A stretch of DNA of 64,000 bases from Arcticimaribacter sp965277835 (GCA_965277835.1 OZ255841.1:1612001-1676000), one strand, 5' to 3'; counted from the stretch's first letter, positions 17,577 through 27,032 are shown. Notes: a model not told the origin generated them from the sequence alone. Numbers and translations are program-made.

Positions 17577-19529
17577 TAAAGGGAAAATATCTGTGAATTT
17601 TTTGTTTTCATCAGTATCTAATTCCTCAAACTTATCATAAATATTATTAAATGATTTAGGTCTTAAATAAAAAGTAGACATTGATATACCATCAAATTCT
17701 ACAGCTCTTAGATATTCTTTGACTAGTAATTTAGAAAGTACATCTGGTAACCATGCCCCCACAATTTTTTTACGAATAAAATTCTTGTCTTTAAATAAAT
17801 CAGTTTTTAAAATTGATTTATCATAACTACATTCTTGTAATATAAGTCTAAATATTGCTAGAGTAAAGTATTTCCCTTGAGTAAAACAACTAAATTTTCT
17901 TATGGCTTTTTTATTCCGTTCGGCTTTTTGTTTGTAAGTATCATAGTCTGAATATTTAGATTTAATTATCTCATTTAGCGCAAGAGATTCGTCAACTAGT
18001 TTTTTAATTTTGGTAAAATTTTTTGACCTTTCATCTATATGTAGTAGTAGTTTTAGTAGTTTGTTAAGCCGCTTAGATTCTTCTTCAAGAAGATCAAAAA
18101 TATTGTAGGCTAAAGTCATCTCCTTGACTTTTTCAATTGTAATATCTACTGCATTGTTTCCAAATATATTTTGGTAGGCATCATCATCATTTAGAATGTT
18201 TTTTGCACCTACTTTTTTTGCACTAGGTTCCAAATTATATGCACGTAATAAACTAGCTAATTTTTCAATATCAATGTTTTCTTTATTGTATTGAAAATCT
18301 GATAGTTTCTTCAGCAATCTATTATGTAGATTTTTTTTGATGAAATTACGTTCACCACGCTTTATTTCATAAAAAATACCAATTGAAGCAAATTTATTTT
18401 GAAGCTCAATTTGTTCGGGGTTATTTGAATAAAAGTCTCTAACCTGAACAGCATTTTGAGTGTTGTTACATTTAATTACGTTCATTTCGAAATCACTTTC
18501 ATCAATCTGAGTTTGTATAATTCGAAACATAACTTTTAAATCCTTAAACTCTTCAAGTGCTTTTTCTTTAGCTAGGGTAACATCTTGGTGGATGCGTTTA
18601 AGTTTGTTGAGCTGATTTAAATAGGCAGTATAAATTGAATCTACTGTCTGGGCACCATTTATAATTTGTGGTCTTTCTACATTAATTGTATTTGCATTCT
18701 TTTTTTTGAAACTTAAAGAAGTAATAGTCAAGCCGTTATTGTAGAAGTAGAAGTCATTTTTGTTTGATGCAGCGCTTTCTACAATTGTTTTATTTATCTT
18801 GTTTAACCCTAAGTTATATCTAACATTTTTGTCGAATAGCTGGTATTTGTACTTCTCTCGTAGTCTTATAATCTCATCTCCTGTAAGAATTGAAATGAGG
18901 GTATAATGACCACCTATTTTCTGTTCAATTAACATAGCCTCTTTAGAGTAAGTAATGTTTAATATGAAAGACTCAGGTTCAGTTAACGAAAGACGACTCT
19001 CATACTCAAAGTATAAATCTTTAATGTCTTCAAAACCATAGTATTTAAAGGTTTTATTTTTATCGTTATAGCTATTTAGTATTTTATAATCGGCTAAATG
19101 ACCCAAATGAAAAAAAATAAAGTTTAATCGATAACCTTTCTTTTTAAAAACAGCATAATCAGAAGCAATTTCTTGAATTCTTGTGTTTTTATGTTTTTCT
19201 ATATAGTCTTCATTTTCTAGTTTATTGACTACGTCATATAAATAGGATAACCATTCTTTTTTACATGCTTTGAGATTACGTTCGTTAATTGCTGATTTAC
19301 ATTGGATAAAATAAATATCTTTAGTGTTTTCATCAACGAAAAATGCATCGATAGATTCATCATTACTTGACAAACCATAAACAGCTTTTTCTATATCATC
19401 TTCAGTCAAGAAGGGATAAGTTATTTCTAAAGCCCAAAGAGGGAAAGAATCAGCAATATTGCTCCCATACTTTCCGCACCCTTTTTTTATAATTTTAAAG
19501 AACCCTTTGTCTGTTAAGTTTTGTTTCAT
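17568..19529 (-). CDS. AIPR-family abortive-infection/phage-resistance protein
   Basis: A 653-residue protein of the AIPR family, a group linked to phage abortive infection. The N-terminus looks like a PD-(D/E)XK-type nuclease core, with Asp61 in SIDAFFVDE and Q76-x-K78 in IYFIQCKS. The family hallmark follows, FYFYNNGLTITS (about 260-271) and RPQIINGAQTV (about 286-296). The C-terminal third is Lys-rich and helical. It is AT-rich and stands alone on its strand between a serine hydrolase gene and the TIR module. It likely cleaves nucleic acid during infection, but trigger and substrate are unknown. Confidence 0.85.
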   Translation of the reverse strand: MKQNLTDKGFFKIIKKGCGKYGSNIADSFPLWALEITYPFLTEDDIEKAVYGLSSNDESIDAFFVDENTKDIYFIQCKSAINERNLKACKKEWLSYLYDVVNKLENEDYIEKHKNTRIQEIASDYAVFKKKGYRLNFIFFHLGHLADYKILNSYNDKNKTFKYYGFEDIKDLYFEYESRLSLTEPESFILNITYSKEAMLIEQKIGGHYTLISILTGDEIIRLREKYKYQLFDKNVRYNLGLNKINKTIVESAASNKNDFYFYNNGLTITSLSFKKKNANTINVERPQIINGAQTVDSIYTAYLNQLNKLKRIHQDVTLAKEKALEEFKDLKVMFRIIQTQIDESDFEMNVIKCNNTQNAVQVRDFYSNNPEQIELQNKFASIGIFYEIKRGERNFIKKNLHNRLLKKLSDFQYNKENIDIEKLASLLRAYNLEPSAKKVGAKNILNDDDAYQNIFGNNAVDITIEKVKEMTLAYNIFDLLEEESKRLNKLLKLLLHIDERSKNFTKIKKLVDESLALNEIIKSKYSDYDTYKQKAERNKKAIRKFSCFTQGKYFTLAIFRLILQECSYDKSILKTDLFKDKNFIRKKIVGAWLPDVLSKLLVKEYLRAVEFDGISMSTFYLRPKSFNNIYDKFEELDTDENKKFTDIFPLKL

Positions 19530-19679
19530 TCAGTTTTCAATTATCTAACTATCAGATAAGAAATCTCCTTTACATTTAGTCTAATAAACTCAAAAGTAAT
19601 GTTTTTAACGGGAAAATGAAAAGCCTTAATTATTTAGGCCAATTGACCATTTCTCTATTTTCACGAAAATCTAGGGAAG

Positions 19680-19713
19680 TCAAACAGAAATCAAATCTCC
19701 CGAAGTTTCTTTT
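19680..19713 (-). repeat. Distal copy of gltD 3' end (direct repeat, TIR cassette)
   Basis: This 34-bp sequence is identical to 20829-20862, the last codons and stop of gltD (KETSGDLISV and TGA). Six more matching bases (AGGGAA) lie beyond one mismatch on the outer side, at 19673-19678. On the inner side the similarity continues as Leu-Pro-Lys versus Leu-Pro-Gln-Lys: one synonymous change and loss of one whole codon. So the copy is a slightly different allele of the gltD end. Confidence 0.9.
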
Positions 19714-19737
19714 GGGAGAAACACAAATTATGTCAAC

Positions 19738-20157
19738 TTATAAACTACATTTTAAGTAAAAATAAACACCTGTTAACCCTAATAAAACAATTATGTATAA
19801 TGGATAAATTGTATTTGAAAATAAAACATTTAGGAATTTATATTTATGTTCAATATATAAATCTAGTCTCATTTCCATGTCTTTAATTTCTTTTGGCTCT
19901 TTTGAAACTTTGGCAACATCATTATAAAGGGCTCTAAATTTTCTTTCCTGTTGTAAGTAATATGCGTCTAGAAACCATAAAATAATTGTTGGTATAATTC
20001 CAATCCAGATGAATTCTACATTATTGCTGGAAGTATATATAGCAAGAATAGCTGATACAATAGTTATCATTAATCCTTTTATTTGAAAAGAATTTGTATT
20101 GTGTCTAGTAATGATATTTTGAATAAACTCTAAATGTTTTATTTTGTGTTCTTCCAT
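19738..20157 (-). CDS. Three-TM protein, putative membrane effector partnered with TIR
   Basis: A 139-residue protein with a charged N-terminal helix (MEEHKIKHLEFIQNIITRHN), a membrane hairpin (about 24-42 and 47-66), a cytoplasmic amphipathic segment with the motif LDAYYLQQERKFRALYNDV (about 63-81), a linker, and a third membrane helix (about 115-135). The layout recalls SLATT-like proteins, which are predicted pore-forming effectors of nucleotide-signalling defence systems. Its start is six bases after the TIR stop, so both come from one transcript. I infer that it forms a membrane pore or channel that responds to the TIR product. The family has no name that I can assign safely. Confidence 0.65.
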   Translation of the reverse strand: MEEHKIKHLEFIQNIITRHNTNSFQIKGLMITIVSAILAIYTSSNNVEFIWIGIIPTIILWFLDAYYLQQERKFRALYNDVAKVSKEPKEIKDMEMRLDLYIEHKYKFLNVLFSNTIYPLYIIVLLGLTGVYFYLKCSL

Positions 20158-20163
20158 AGATTA

Positions 20164-20709
20164 TTATGCTTTAAGCCAACTATCAAGATATTCAATAGAA
20201 CCATCTGGAAACACCACGAAGTATAAATTAGATGTTGAATCGCTTTCATAAATGTATGGGTATATTTCTAAGTATTCGGAACCAGTATAATTTGAAGAGT
20301 TATCCTTAACAGGAAGTATAGCTATATTATGAGATATATACTTTTCTGCATCTCCGTGTCCTAATTCCCAACTGCACCATTTTGAATCAATAGCTCCTTC
20401 GGTAGCAAGAAAAATAAATTTTTTGTTCTCTTTAATTTTTTGCTTTATTCTACTTGCAGTTGTTCCATTAGTGATTCTAGGCATATTATCATCTAACCAA
20501 TCAACATAGATTTCGACACCAAAATTTTTTAGAAAACTAATGGCACCATCCAATTCCTCAGTTTCATCGTGTTTGTGAGAAAGGAATATAGTTACTTTAC
20601 CGTACTTACTTTCTGCCTTAAACTCTTTTAAACTTGCATCAACAGACTCACTAAAAATTCTTGTTGTATTTCTATAAGTTGCTAATTTGGATTTCGATAT
20701 TATACTCAT
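20164..20709 (-). CDS. TIR-domain protein, likely NAD+-consuming sensor/enzyme
   Basis: A 181-residue protein with one TIR domain after a 36-residue N-terminal helix. Strand A with the SH box is KVTIFLSHKHDE (about 39-50), the BB loop is WLDDNMPRITNGT (about 71-83), and the catalytic Glu is E115 in SKWCSWELG, so NAD+ hydrolase or cyclase activity is expected. In bacterial defence, TIR proteins sense phage and either destroy NAD+ or make cyclic ADP-ribose-type signals. No ThsA (SIR2-SLOG or macro effector) is next to it, so it is not classical Thoeris. First gene of the cassette that follows gltD, with a 119-bp leader. Confidence 0.88.
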   Translation of the reverse strand: MSIISKSKLATYRNTTRIFSESVDASLKEFKAESKYGKVTIFLSHKHDETEELDGAISFLKNFGVEIYVDWLDDNMPRITNGTTASRIKQKIKENKKFIFLATEGAIDSKWCSWELGHGDAEKYISHNIAILPVKDNSSNYTGSEYLEIYPYIYESDSTSNLYFVVFPDGSIEYLDSWLKA

Positions 20710-20828
20710 ATAGTTTTTACTCGTTAATTTTTAATTTCAACTATTAAATATAAGGAAAATTTCTTATACCCATTCAAGATACAAGCCTATTTGATTTTGC
20801 TTAACCCACTTTGCAAGAAACAGGGAAA

Positions 20829-20862
20829 TCAAACAGAAATCAAATCTCCCGAAGTTTCTTTT
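20829..20862 (-). repeat. Proximal repeat: gltD 3' end
   Basis: The last 34 bp of gltD, including its TGA, identical to 19680-19713. It is part of the live gene. See the distal copy for the comparison. Confidence 0.9.
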
Positions 20863-22295
20863 TGTGGAAGGGTGGAGGTACCCATTAGATATGTGTCTAT
20901 TTGGTGTGCGGCTTCTCTACCTTCGGAAATTGCCCAGACAATAAGCGACTGTCCTCTACGAGAGTCGCCTGCAGCAAAAATAGTAGGTTTGTTTGTTTGA
21001 TATTTTCCACAGTTTTTAATATTGCCTTTTTCATCAATTGTAACCCCTAATTGCTCAGGTAATGATTTTTCGGTTCCTGTAAACCCAAGTGCCAGTAAGG
21101 CTAAATCACAAGGCCATTCTTTTTCGGAGTTTTCTTTTTCTATGAGTTGAGGTCTCTGCCCAGGGATTTTCTTCCATTTTACTTCAACTGTTTTTAGTCC
21201 TACGACATTGCCATTTTTATCTCCTACAAATTCTTTAGTCAAAATACTCCATTCGCGGTGTACTCCTTCTTCGTGCGAAGAGCTTGTTTTTAGTTTGAAA
21301 GGCCAATAGGGCCAAGGATTTTCATCATTTCTCCCGTCAGAAGGTTTGGGCATTATTTCGAAATTAGTAACACTCTTAGCGTTTTGTCGGTTTGAAGTCC
21401 CTACACAGTCAGACCCTGTATCACCTCCCCCAATTACAATAACGTGGCGGTTAGCGGCATCTAAGGCAGCATTTTTTTCAAGTTGTTTATCTACAACCTT
21501 ATTATTATGAGCTAAAAAATCCATAGCCTGAACAACACCTTTTAAATCGCTCCCAGGAATGGGGAGATTTCTTTTTATGGTAGCTCCTGTGGCGAGAAGG
21601 ACAGCATCGAAGTCAGCGTTTAATTGTTTCGCAGAAATATCTTTTCCAATTTCGATATTACATTTAAAGGTAATTCCTTCGGCTTCTAAAATTTTTAACC
21701 GTCTATCAATAACGTTCTTTTCCATTTTAAAGTCGGGGATACCATAACGCAATAATCCGCCTGCTTTAGTATCTCTTTCGAAAACAGTAACCGAATGCCC
21801 TGCTCTGTTTAATTGTTGTGCAGCGGCTAACCCAGCAGGACCTGACCCTACTATGGCAATAGCTTTTCCGCTACGGGTAATAGGAGGTTGAGGTTTAATC
21901 CATCCTTCGGCAAAACCTCGCTCTACAATATATTTTTCGATTAACTCAATAGAAACAGGTGGGTTTACAATGCCTAATACACAGGCTTCCTCACAAGGGG
22001 CAGGACATAAACGCCCTGTAAATTCTGGAAAATTGTTTGTTGCATGAAGAATATGCAACGCTTTTTCCCATTGGTTTTTATATACGGCATCATTAAAATC
22101 GGGAATCAGATTTCCTAGCGGGCATCCGCTATGGCAAAATGGAATTCCACAATCCATGCAACGACCTCCTTGTTCTTGCAATTCTTCTGATGTAGGAGCA
22201 ATTGTAAATTCGTTATAATTTTTAACTCGTTTTTCAGGGCTTATTGCACCTTCTTTAATACGGTCGTATTCTATAAACCCTCTTAACTTTCCCAT
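20829..22295 (-). CDS. gltD: Glutamate synthase small subunit (NADPH)
   Basis: A 488-residue flavoprotein that takes electrons from NADPH and passes them to the large subunit for glutamate formation. The N-terminal iron-sulfur ligands are in CMDCGIPFCHSGCPLGN (about 42-58) and in CPAPCEEACVLG. The FAD-binding site is IVGSGPAGLAAAQQL (about 150-164) and the NADPH-binding site includes VIVIGGGDTGSDCVG. It follows gltB after three bases. The 3' end is the target of the TIR-cassette insertion, and the final 11 codons including stop are present twice in the window. The length is normal. Confidence 0.97.
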   Translation of the reverse strand: MGKLRGFIEYDRIKEGAISPEKRVKNYNEFTIAPTSEELQEQGGRCMDCGIPFCHSGCPLGNLIPDFNDAVYKNQWEKALHILHATNNFPEFTGRLCPAPCEEACVLGIVNPPVSIELIEKYIVERGFAEGWIKPQPPITRSGKAIAIVGSGPAGLAAAQQLNRAGHSVTVFERDTKAGGLLRYGIPDFKMEKNVIDRRLKILEAEGITFKCNIEIGKDISAKQLNADFDAVLLATGATIKRNLPIPGSDLKGVVQAMDFLAHNNKVVDKQLEKNAALDAANRHVIVIGGGDTGSDCVGTSNRQNAKSVTNFEIMPKPSDGRNDENPWPYWPFKLKTSSSHEEGVHREWSILTKEFVGDKNGNVVGLKTVEVKWKKIPGQRPQLIEKENSEKEWPCDLALLALGFTGTEKSLPEQLGVTIDEKGNIKNCGKYQTNKPTIFAAGDSRRGQSLIVWAISEGREAAHQIDTYLMGTSTLPQKETSGDLISV

Positions 22296-22298
22296 GAC

Positions 22299-25200
22299 TT
22301 ATGCGTTTATTTTATTTTTTTCTGCAGCAAGCATTGCCAGAGCATTCTTATAATCTGTTGGCATTACTTTGATAAAATTCTTTGAACTATTATTCCAATC
22401 ACCTAGTATTTCTTTTGCTTTGGAACTATCAGTATAATTAGAATGGTTTTCAATTAACCCATACACAGTTTCTTTGTCTTGAGTGGTTAAGTCTTCTAAT
22501 TCTACCATTTCTAAATTAAATTTTTTCTCATTGAATTTTCCATCGGGGCTATATAAATATGCAATCCCTCCACTCATTCCGGCGGCAAAATTCCGTCCAG
22601 TTTCTCCAAGAATAATTGCAATTCCTCCAGTCATATATTCGCATCCGTGATCTCCAATACCTTCGACTACTGCAGTAGCACCAGAGTTTCGAACACAGAA
22701 CCGTTCTCCAGCAATACCATTAATGTAAGCTTCTCCAGTTACGGCTCCATAAAGGGCAACATTCCCAATGATGATATTTTCGTCTGCCCTAAAAGTAGCC
22801 TCTTTAGGGACTTGGGCAATTAGTTTACCTCCCGAAAGCCCTTTCCCAAAATAATCGTTACAGGTTCCATAAACTTTCATAAAAAGACCTTTGGTTGCAA
22901 ACGCTCCAAAACTTTGTCCTGCGGTACCTATAAACTTTAAAGACAAGGTGTCTTCGGGCAACCCATGTTGACCATGCATTTTAGAAATTTCGTTACTCAA
23001 AATTGCACCAACAGTTCGGTTAGTGTTTCGTATAGGGAACTCCAAATGTTGTTTTTCTTTTCTATAAATAGCAGGATGTGCTGCTTCAATAATTTTAAAG
23101 TCAATTACATTTTCGAGATTATGGTCTTGTTTTTCGGTATTATGAAGTTTTACACCATCATCGGTTTTGGGTTTATACAAAATATTAGAAACGTCAATCC
23201 CTTTTGATTTATAGTGGCTAAGGGCTTTTTTCATACTAATTTTTTGCGATTGCCCAACCATTTCATCAACTGTTCTAAACCCTAGTTGAGCCATAATTCC
23301 TCTCAACTCTTCGGCAACAAAATACATGAAATTGATAACATGCTCTGGTTTCCCTTTAAAATTCTTTCTTAGTTCAGGGTCTTGTGTAGCAATTCCTACA
23401 GGGCATGTATTTAGGTGACAAGCCCGCATCATAATACATCCTGAAGCAATTAGAGGCGCAGTAGAAAACCCAAATTCTTCAGCTCCCAGTAGGCAAGCAA
23501 TAGCTACATCTCTTCCTGTTTTCATTTGCCCGTCGCACTCTAAAACAATACGATTTCGCAGGTCATTTAACACAAGTGTTTGTTGTGCCTCGGCAACGCC
23601 AAGTTCCCAAGGGAGCCCTGCGTGTTTAAGTGAGGTAAGAGGAGAAGCTCCTGTGCCTCCATCGAAGCCTGAGACTAAAATTACATCTGCTTTTGCTTTT
23701 GCAACACCAGCAGCAATAGTGCCTATACCTACTTCGGAGACCAATTTAACATTTATTCGGGCTTCGCGATTTGCGTTTTTAAGGTCAAAAATAAGTTGTG
23801 CTAAATCTTCAATAGAATAGATGTCATGGTGAGGAGGAGGCGAAATTAAACCCACATAAGGCGTAGAGTTTCGGACGGACGCGATATAAGGATTTACTTT
23901 AGGTCCAGGCAACTGCCCTCCTTCTCCTGGTTTGGCACCTTGTGCCATTTTAATTTGTATTTCTTTAGCAGAACTTAGGTAATGACTTGTAACACCAAAA
24001 CGACCAGAAGCCACCTGCTTTATTGCGCTATTTCTCCAATTCCCGTTATTATCAGGCTGAAAGCGTTTTGGATCTTCTCCCCCTTCTCCCGAGTTACTTT
24101 TTCCGCCAATACGGTTCATAGCAATTGCAAGGTTCTCATGTGCTTCTGCACTAATTGATCCTAGAGACATTGCTCCAGTTTTAAAACGTTTTACAATTTC
24201 TGTCCATGGTTCTACCTCTTCTAAGGGAATAGGGTCAAGGCTAGAAAATTCAAATAACCCACGAAGAGTCATTAATTTCTTACTTTGTTCGTTAACCATT
24301 TTAGAATATACATCGTAGCTCTCAAAATTATTTTGATTTACGGCTTGTCTCAACTTTGCAACAGTAGTAGGGTTAAGCATATGAGCTTCTCCATCTCTTC
24401 TCCAACGATATTCTCCACCAATTTCTAAGTTTAATCCAGAAAGGGTTTCTGGATTAAATGCTTTTGAGTGCCTTTCAGAAATTTCTTTTTCAATTTCATA
24501 TAACCCAATTCCTTCAATCCTTGTAGCGGTATTGCAAAAGAAAGTTTCAATAAACTGTTCATTTAGTCCAAGGGCTTCAAAAATTTGAGAGCCTCGATAA
24601 GAATGAAGTGTAGAAATTCCAATTTTGTTCATTACCTTAACAATACCTTTTGCAATAGCTTTATTAAAGTTTTGAATAGCAGCATCTGTAGTAATTCCTT
24701 TAATATTACCCGTTTCAACTTGTTCAGCAATAATTTCATTAACCATATAAGGATTAATGGCACTTGCACCATAGCCAAATAGACAAGAAAAATGATGAGG
24801 CTCTCGCGGCTCAGCAGATTCAATTACAATTCCAAACTTAGATCGTTTTCTAATTCGTTTAAAGCAATTATGAGTATGTGCACACGCTAATAAAATTGGT
24901 ATTGGAGCAAATTCGGAAGACACTCCACGGTCAGATAAAATTACAATGTTAACCCCTTTATCAGCAGCTTGCTCAATTTCTTTAATCATGTTTTCTAAGG
25001 CACTCTCTAACCCATTTACACCTTTGTCAATTGCGTATAGGGTTGAAATCATAATGGCCTTATAGTCAGGATGATTAATATATTTAATCTTATCTAAGTC
25101 CTCATTTGATATTACAGGATTTTGAATACTTAGTTTTTTTGCATGATTTTCATTTATGTCAAAAATGTTGAATTCCCCACCAATTGAGAGCGAAGTATCT

Positions 25201-26807
25201 GTAACAATTTCTTCTCTAATACCATCAAGAGGAGGGTTGGTTACTTGAGCAAAAAGTTGCTTGAAATAATTATATAATAATTGAGGGCGGTCAGACAGTA
25301 TAGCTAATGGGGTATCTGTACCCATTGAGCCAATGGCTTCTTTCCCTTGAATACTCATAGGTAGAATTAGAGTTTTAAAATCTTCTTCGGTATATCCAAA
25401 AATACGGAGGCGCGTATGGTAATCTTCTAATTCAACAGTTCCATGATTTCCTGTATAAGGTACTTCCGAGAGTTTCAACAAGTGCTTGTCTAGCCATTCT
25501 TGGTAAGGTCTTTCGGAAACTATTTTTGTTTTAATTTCTTCATCTTCAATAATACGTCCTTCATCCATATTTACTAAAAACATACGCCCTGGTTCTAAGC
25601 GACCATGCCGCGCAACATTAGAGGGGTCAATATCTAAAACTCCTGTCTCGGAAGACATAACGACATAACCGTCTTTTGTTACCGTATAGCGAGACGGACG
25701 AAGCCCATTACGGTCTAGTAAGGCTCCAATATATTTCCCATCTGTAAAAGGAATTGAAACAGGCCCATCCCAAGGTTCCATAATACATGAGTTATACTGA
25801 TAAAATGCTTTTTTCGATGGGGGCATTGACTTGTGTTTTTCCCAAGCTTCAGGGACAAGCATCATCATTGTTTCGGGGAGTGACCGCCCTGTAGCTAAAA
25901 GTAACTCGACCACCATATCCATAGAAGCAGAGTCTGACTTTCCTTTTAGAATAACAGGAAGAATATCATTAATAATATCGTCATCAATTAAATCACTTTT
26001 AAAAAGCTCTTCGCGTATTTGCATACGGCTAAAGTTCCCCCTAAAAGTATTTATTTCTCCATTGTGGCACATATATCGAAAAGGTTGTGCCAAATCCCAA
26101 GTAGGGAATGTGTTTGTAGAAAAACGTTGATGCACTAATGCCAAACGAGTAACTACTAAGGAATCGGATAAATCGAGATAATACCCCTCAATATCTTCAG
26201 GAATTAAAAGTCCTTTATAAATTAACGTATGAGTAGAAAGACTAGGTAGATAAAAATAATTGCTTTGCGAAAGTTTAGATTCAATAATTTTATGTTCCGC
26301 TGTTTTTCTTGCGATAAATAACTTTATATTAAACTCATGTTCCGATAATTCTTTATTTCCTTTACCAACAAAAACTTGCGCAATGTAGGGTTCTGTCTGT
26401 TGTGCAATTCTGCCAACAACATCTTTATTTATAGGGACTTTTCTCCACCCTAAAATAGATAGCCCTTGTTTTTTAATTTCAGTTTCGAAAAGATCAGTAC
26501 AAAATGTTCTTTGATTTTTTTTCTGAGGTAGAAAAACCATTCCTACAGCATATTCATGTGCTTTTGGTAATTCAAAAGCACAGTTTTTCACCATGAAATC
26601 GTGTGGAATTTCAATCAGAATACCAGCTCCATCTCCTGTTTTTCCATCGGAACTTACAGCACCTCTGTGCTCAAGTTTTGTTAAAATATCAAGGGCTTTT
26701 CCTATAATATCGTTTGTTTTCTTTCCTTCAAGACTGCAAATAAATCCAGCACCACAGTTATCGTGTTCGTAGTCGGGAGAGTAAAGCCCTTGTTTTTTTG
26801 GCAACAT
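22299..26807 (-). CDS. gltB: Glutamate synthase large subunit
   Basis: A 1502-residue protein, the usual length of bacterial GltB. It hydrolyses glutamine and reacts the ammonia with 2-oxoglutarate to give glutamate. The N-terminal class II amidotransferase domain has its nucleophilic Cys in EHDNCGAGFICS, which is exposed by propeptide removal. The FMN-binding domain carries the 3Fe-4S ligands CHLNTCPVGIATQDPELR, and the C-terminal domain is the beta-helix of this enzyme class (GLSGGKLIAQVP and MTGGIAIILGETGRNFAAGM). Forms an operon with gltD. A 225-bp region separates it from the divergent anmK gene and should hold both promoters. Confidence 0.97.
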   Translation of the reverse strand: MLPKKQGLYSPDYEHDNCGAGFICSLEGKKTNDIIGKALDILTKLEHRGAVSSDGKTGDGAGILIEIPHDFMVKNCAFELPKAHEYAVGMVFLPQKKNQRTFCTDLFETEIKKQGLSILGWRKVPINKDVVGRIAQQTEPYIAQVFVGKGNKELSEHEFNIKLFIARKTAEHKIIESKLSQSNYFYLPSLSTHTLIYKGLLIPEDIEGYYLDLSDSLVVTRLALVHQRFSTNTFPTWDLAQPFRYMCHNGEINTFRGNFSRMQIREELFKSDLIDDDIINDILPVILKGKSDSASMDMVVELLLATGRSLPETMMMLVPEAWEKHKSMPPSKKAFYQYNSCIMEPWDGPVSIPFTDGKYIGALLDRNGLRPSRYTVTKDGYVVMSSETGVLDIDPSNVARHGRLEPGRMFLVNMDEGRIIEDEEIKTKIVSERPYQEWLDKHLLKLSEVPYTGNHGTVELEDYHTRLRIFGYTEEDFKTLILPMSIQGKEAIGSMGTDTPLAILSDRPQLLYNYFKQLFAQVTNPPLDGIREEIVTDTSLSIGGEFNIFDINENHAKKLSIQNPVISNEDLDKIKYINHPDYKAIMISTLYAIDKGVNGLESALENMIKEIEQAADKGVNIVILSDRGVSSEFAPIPILLACAHTHNCFKRIRKRSKFGIVIESAEPREPHHFSCLFGYGASAINPYMVNEIIAEQVETGNIKGITTDAAIQNFNKAIAKGIVKVMNKIGISTLHSYRGSQIFEALGLNEQFIETFFCNTATRIEGIGLYEIEKEISERHSKAFNPETLSGLNLEIGGEYRWRRDGEAHMLNPTTVAKLRQAVNQNNFESYDVYSKMVNEQSKKLMTLRGLFEFSSLDPIPLEEVEPWTEIVKRFKTGAMSLGSISAEAHENLAIAMNRIGGKSNSGEGGEDPKRFQPDNNGNWRNSAIKQVASGRFGVTSHYLSSAKEIQIKMAQGAKPGEGGQLPGPKVNPYIASVRNSTPYVGLISPPPHHDIYSIEDLAQLIFDLKNANREARINVKLVSEVGIGTIAAGVAKAKADVILVSGFDGGTGASPLTSLKHAGLPWELGVAEAQQTLVLNDLRNRIVLECDGQMKTGRDVAIACLLGAEEFGFSTAPLIASGCIMMRACHLNTCPVGIATQDPELRKNFKGKPEHVINFMYFVAEELRGIMAQLGFRTVDEMVGQSQKISMKKALSHYKSKGIDVSNILYKPKTDDGVKLHNTEKQDHNLENVIDFKIIEAAHPAIYRKEKQHLEFPIRNTNRTVGAILSNEISKMHGQHGLPEDTLSLKFIGTAGQSFGAFATKGLFMKVYGTCNDYFGKGLSGGKLIAQVPKEATFRADENIIIGNVALYGAVTGEAYINGIAGERFCVRNSGATAVVEGIGDHGCEYMTGGIAIILGETGRNFAAGMSGGIAYLYSPDGKFNEKKFNLEMVELEDLTTQDKETVYGLIENHSNYTDSSKAKEILGDWNNSSKNFIKVMPTDYKNALAMLAAEKNKINA

Positions 26808-27032
26808 GATGTCTATTTTTAAAAAATGTAGGTAAAAATAAATGATTTAACGGTTTACTATTCTTCAAGGAGATTAAAAAACAGAGACTTTACAAGATAT
26901 ATAATTTATTAGCACTTTTTTTAAATTACCCATAAATTAAGAACGCTTTTTTTCAATATTATTTAAGTATTAAGAATAATTTAGCGTTGTCTTAATAGAT
27001 TTTGTAGTTTACAACATAATTTATAGAATACA

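Larger units (their letters stand above)
19714..20828. mobile_element. Integrase-less defence cassette at the gltD 3' end (TIR + membrane protein)
   Basis: The 1.1-kb segment between the two copies of the gltD end holds exactly two genes, TIR and three-TM, read away from gltD. It contains no recombinase, transposase or inverted terminal repeats. The proximal repeat copy completes the functional gltD gene, so the insertion left gltD intact. That the cassette is or was mobile is inferred from the repeats. Confidence 0.65.

Noticed and set aside
17350..19672. A third copy of the gltD end beyond AIPR
   Set aside because: The region 17350-17567 has only a weak resemblance (CTCGAAG, AAATCTTTT) that does not align with the 34-bp core.
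19596..19752. A 49-codon plus-strand open frame across the distal gltD-end copy
   Set aside because: It runs opposite to the gltD remnant, has no clear ribosome binding site or homology, and is explained by chance.
20164..20709. Thoeris ThsB
   Set aside because: The TIR domain is right for ThsB in general, but no ThsA with SIR2-SLOG or TM-macro architecture is adjacent; the partner is a small three-TM protein, so calling it Thoeris would overstate the evidence.
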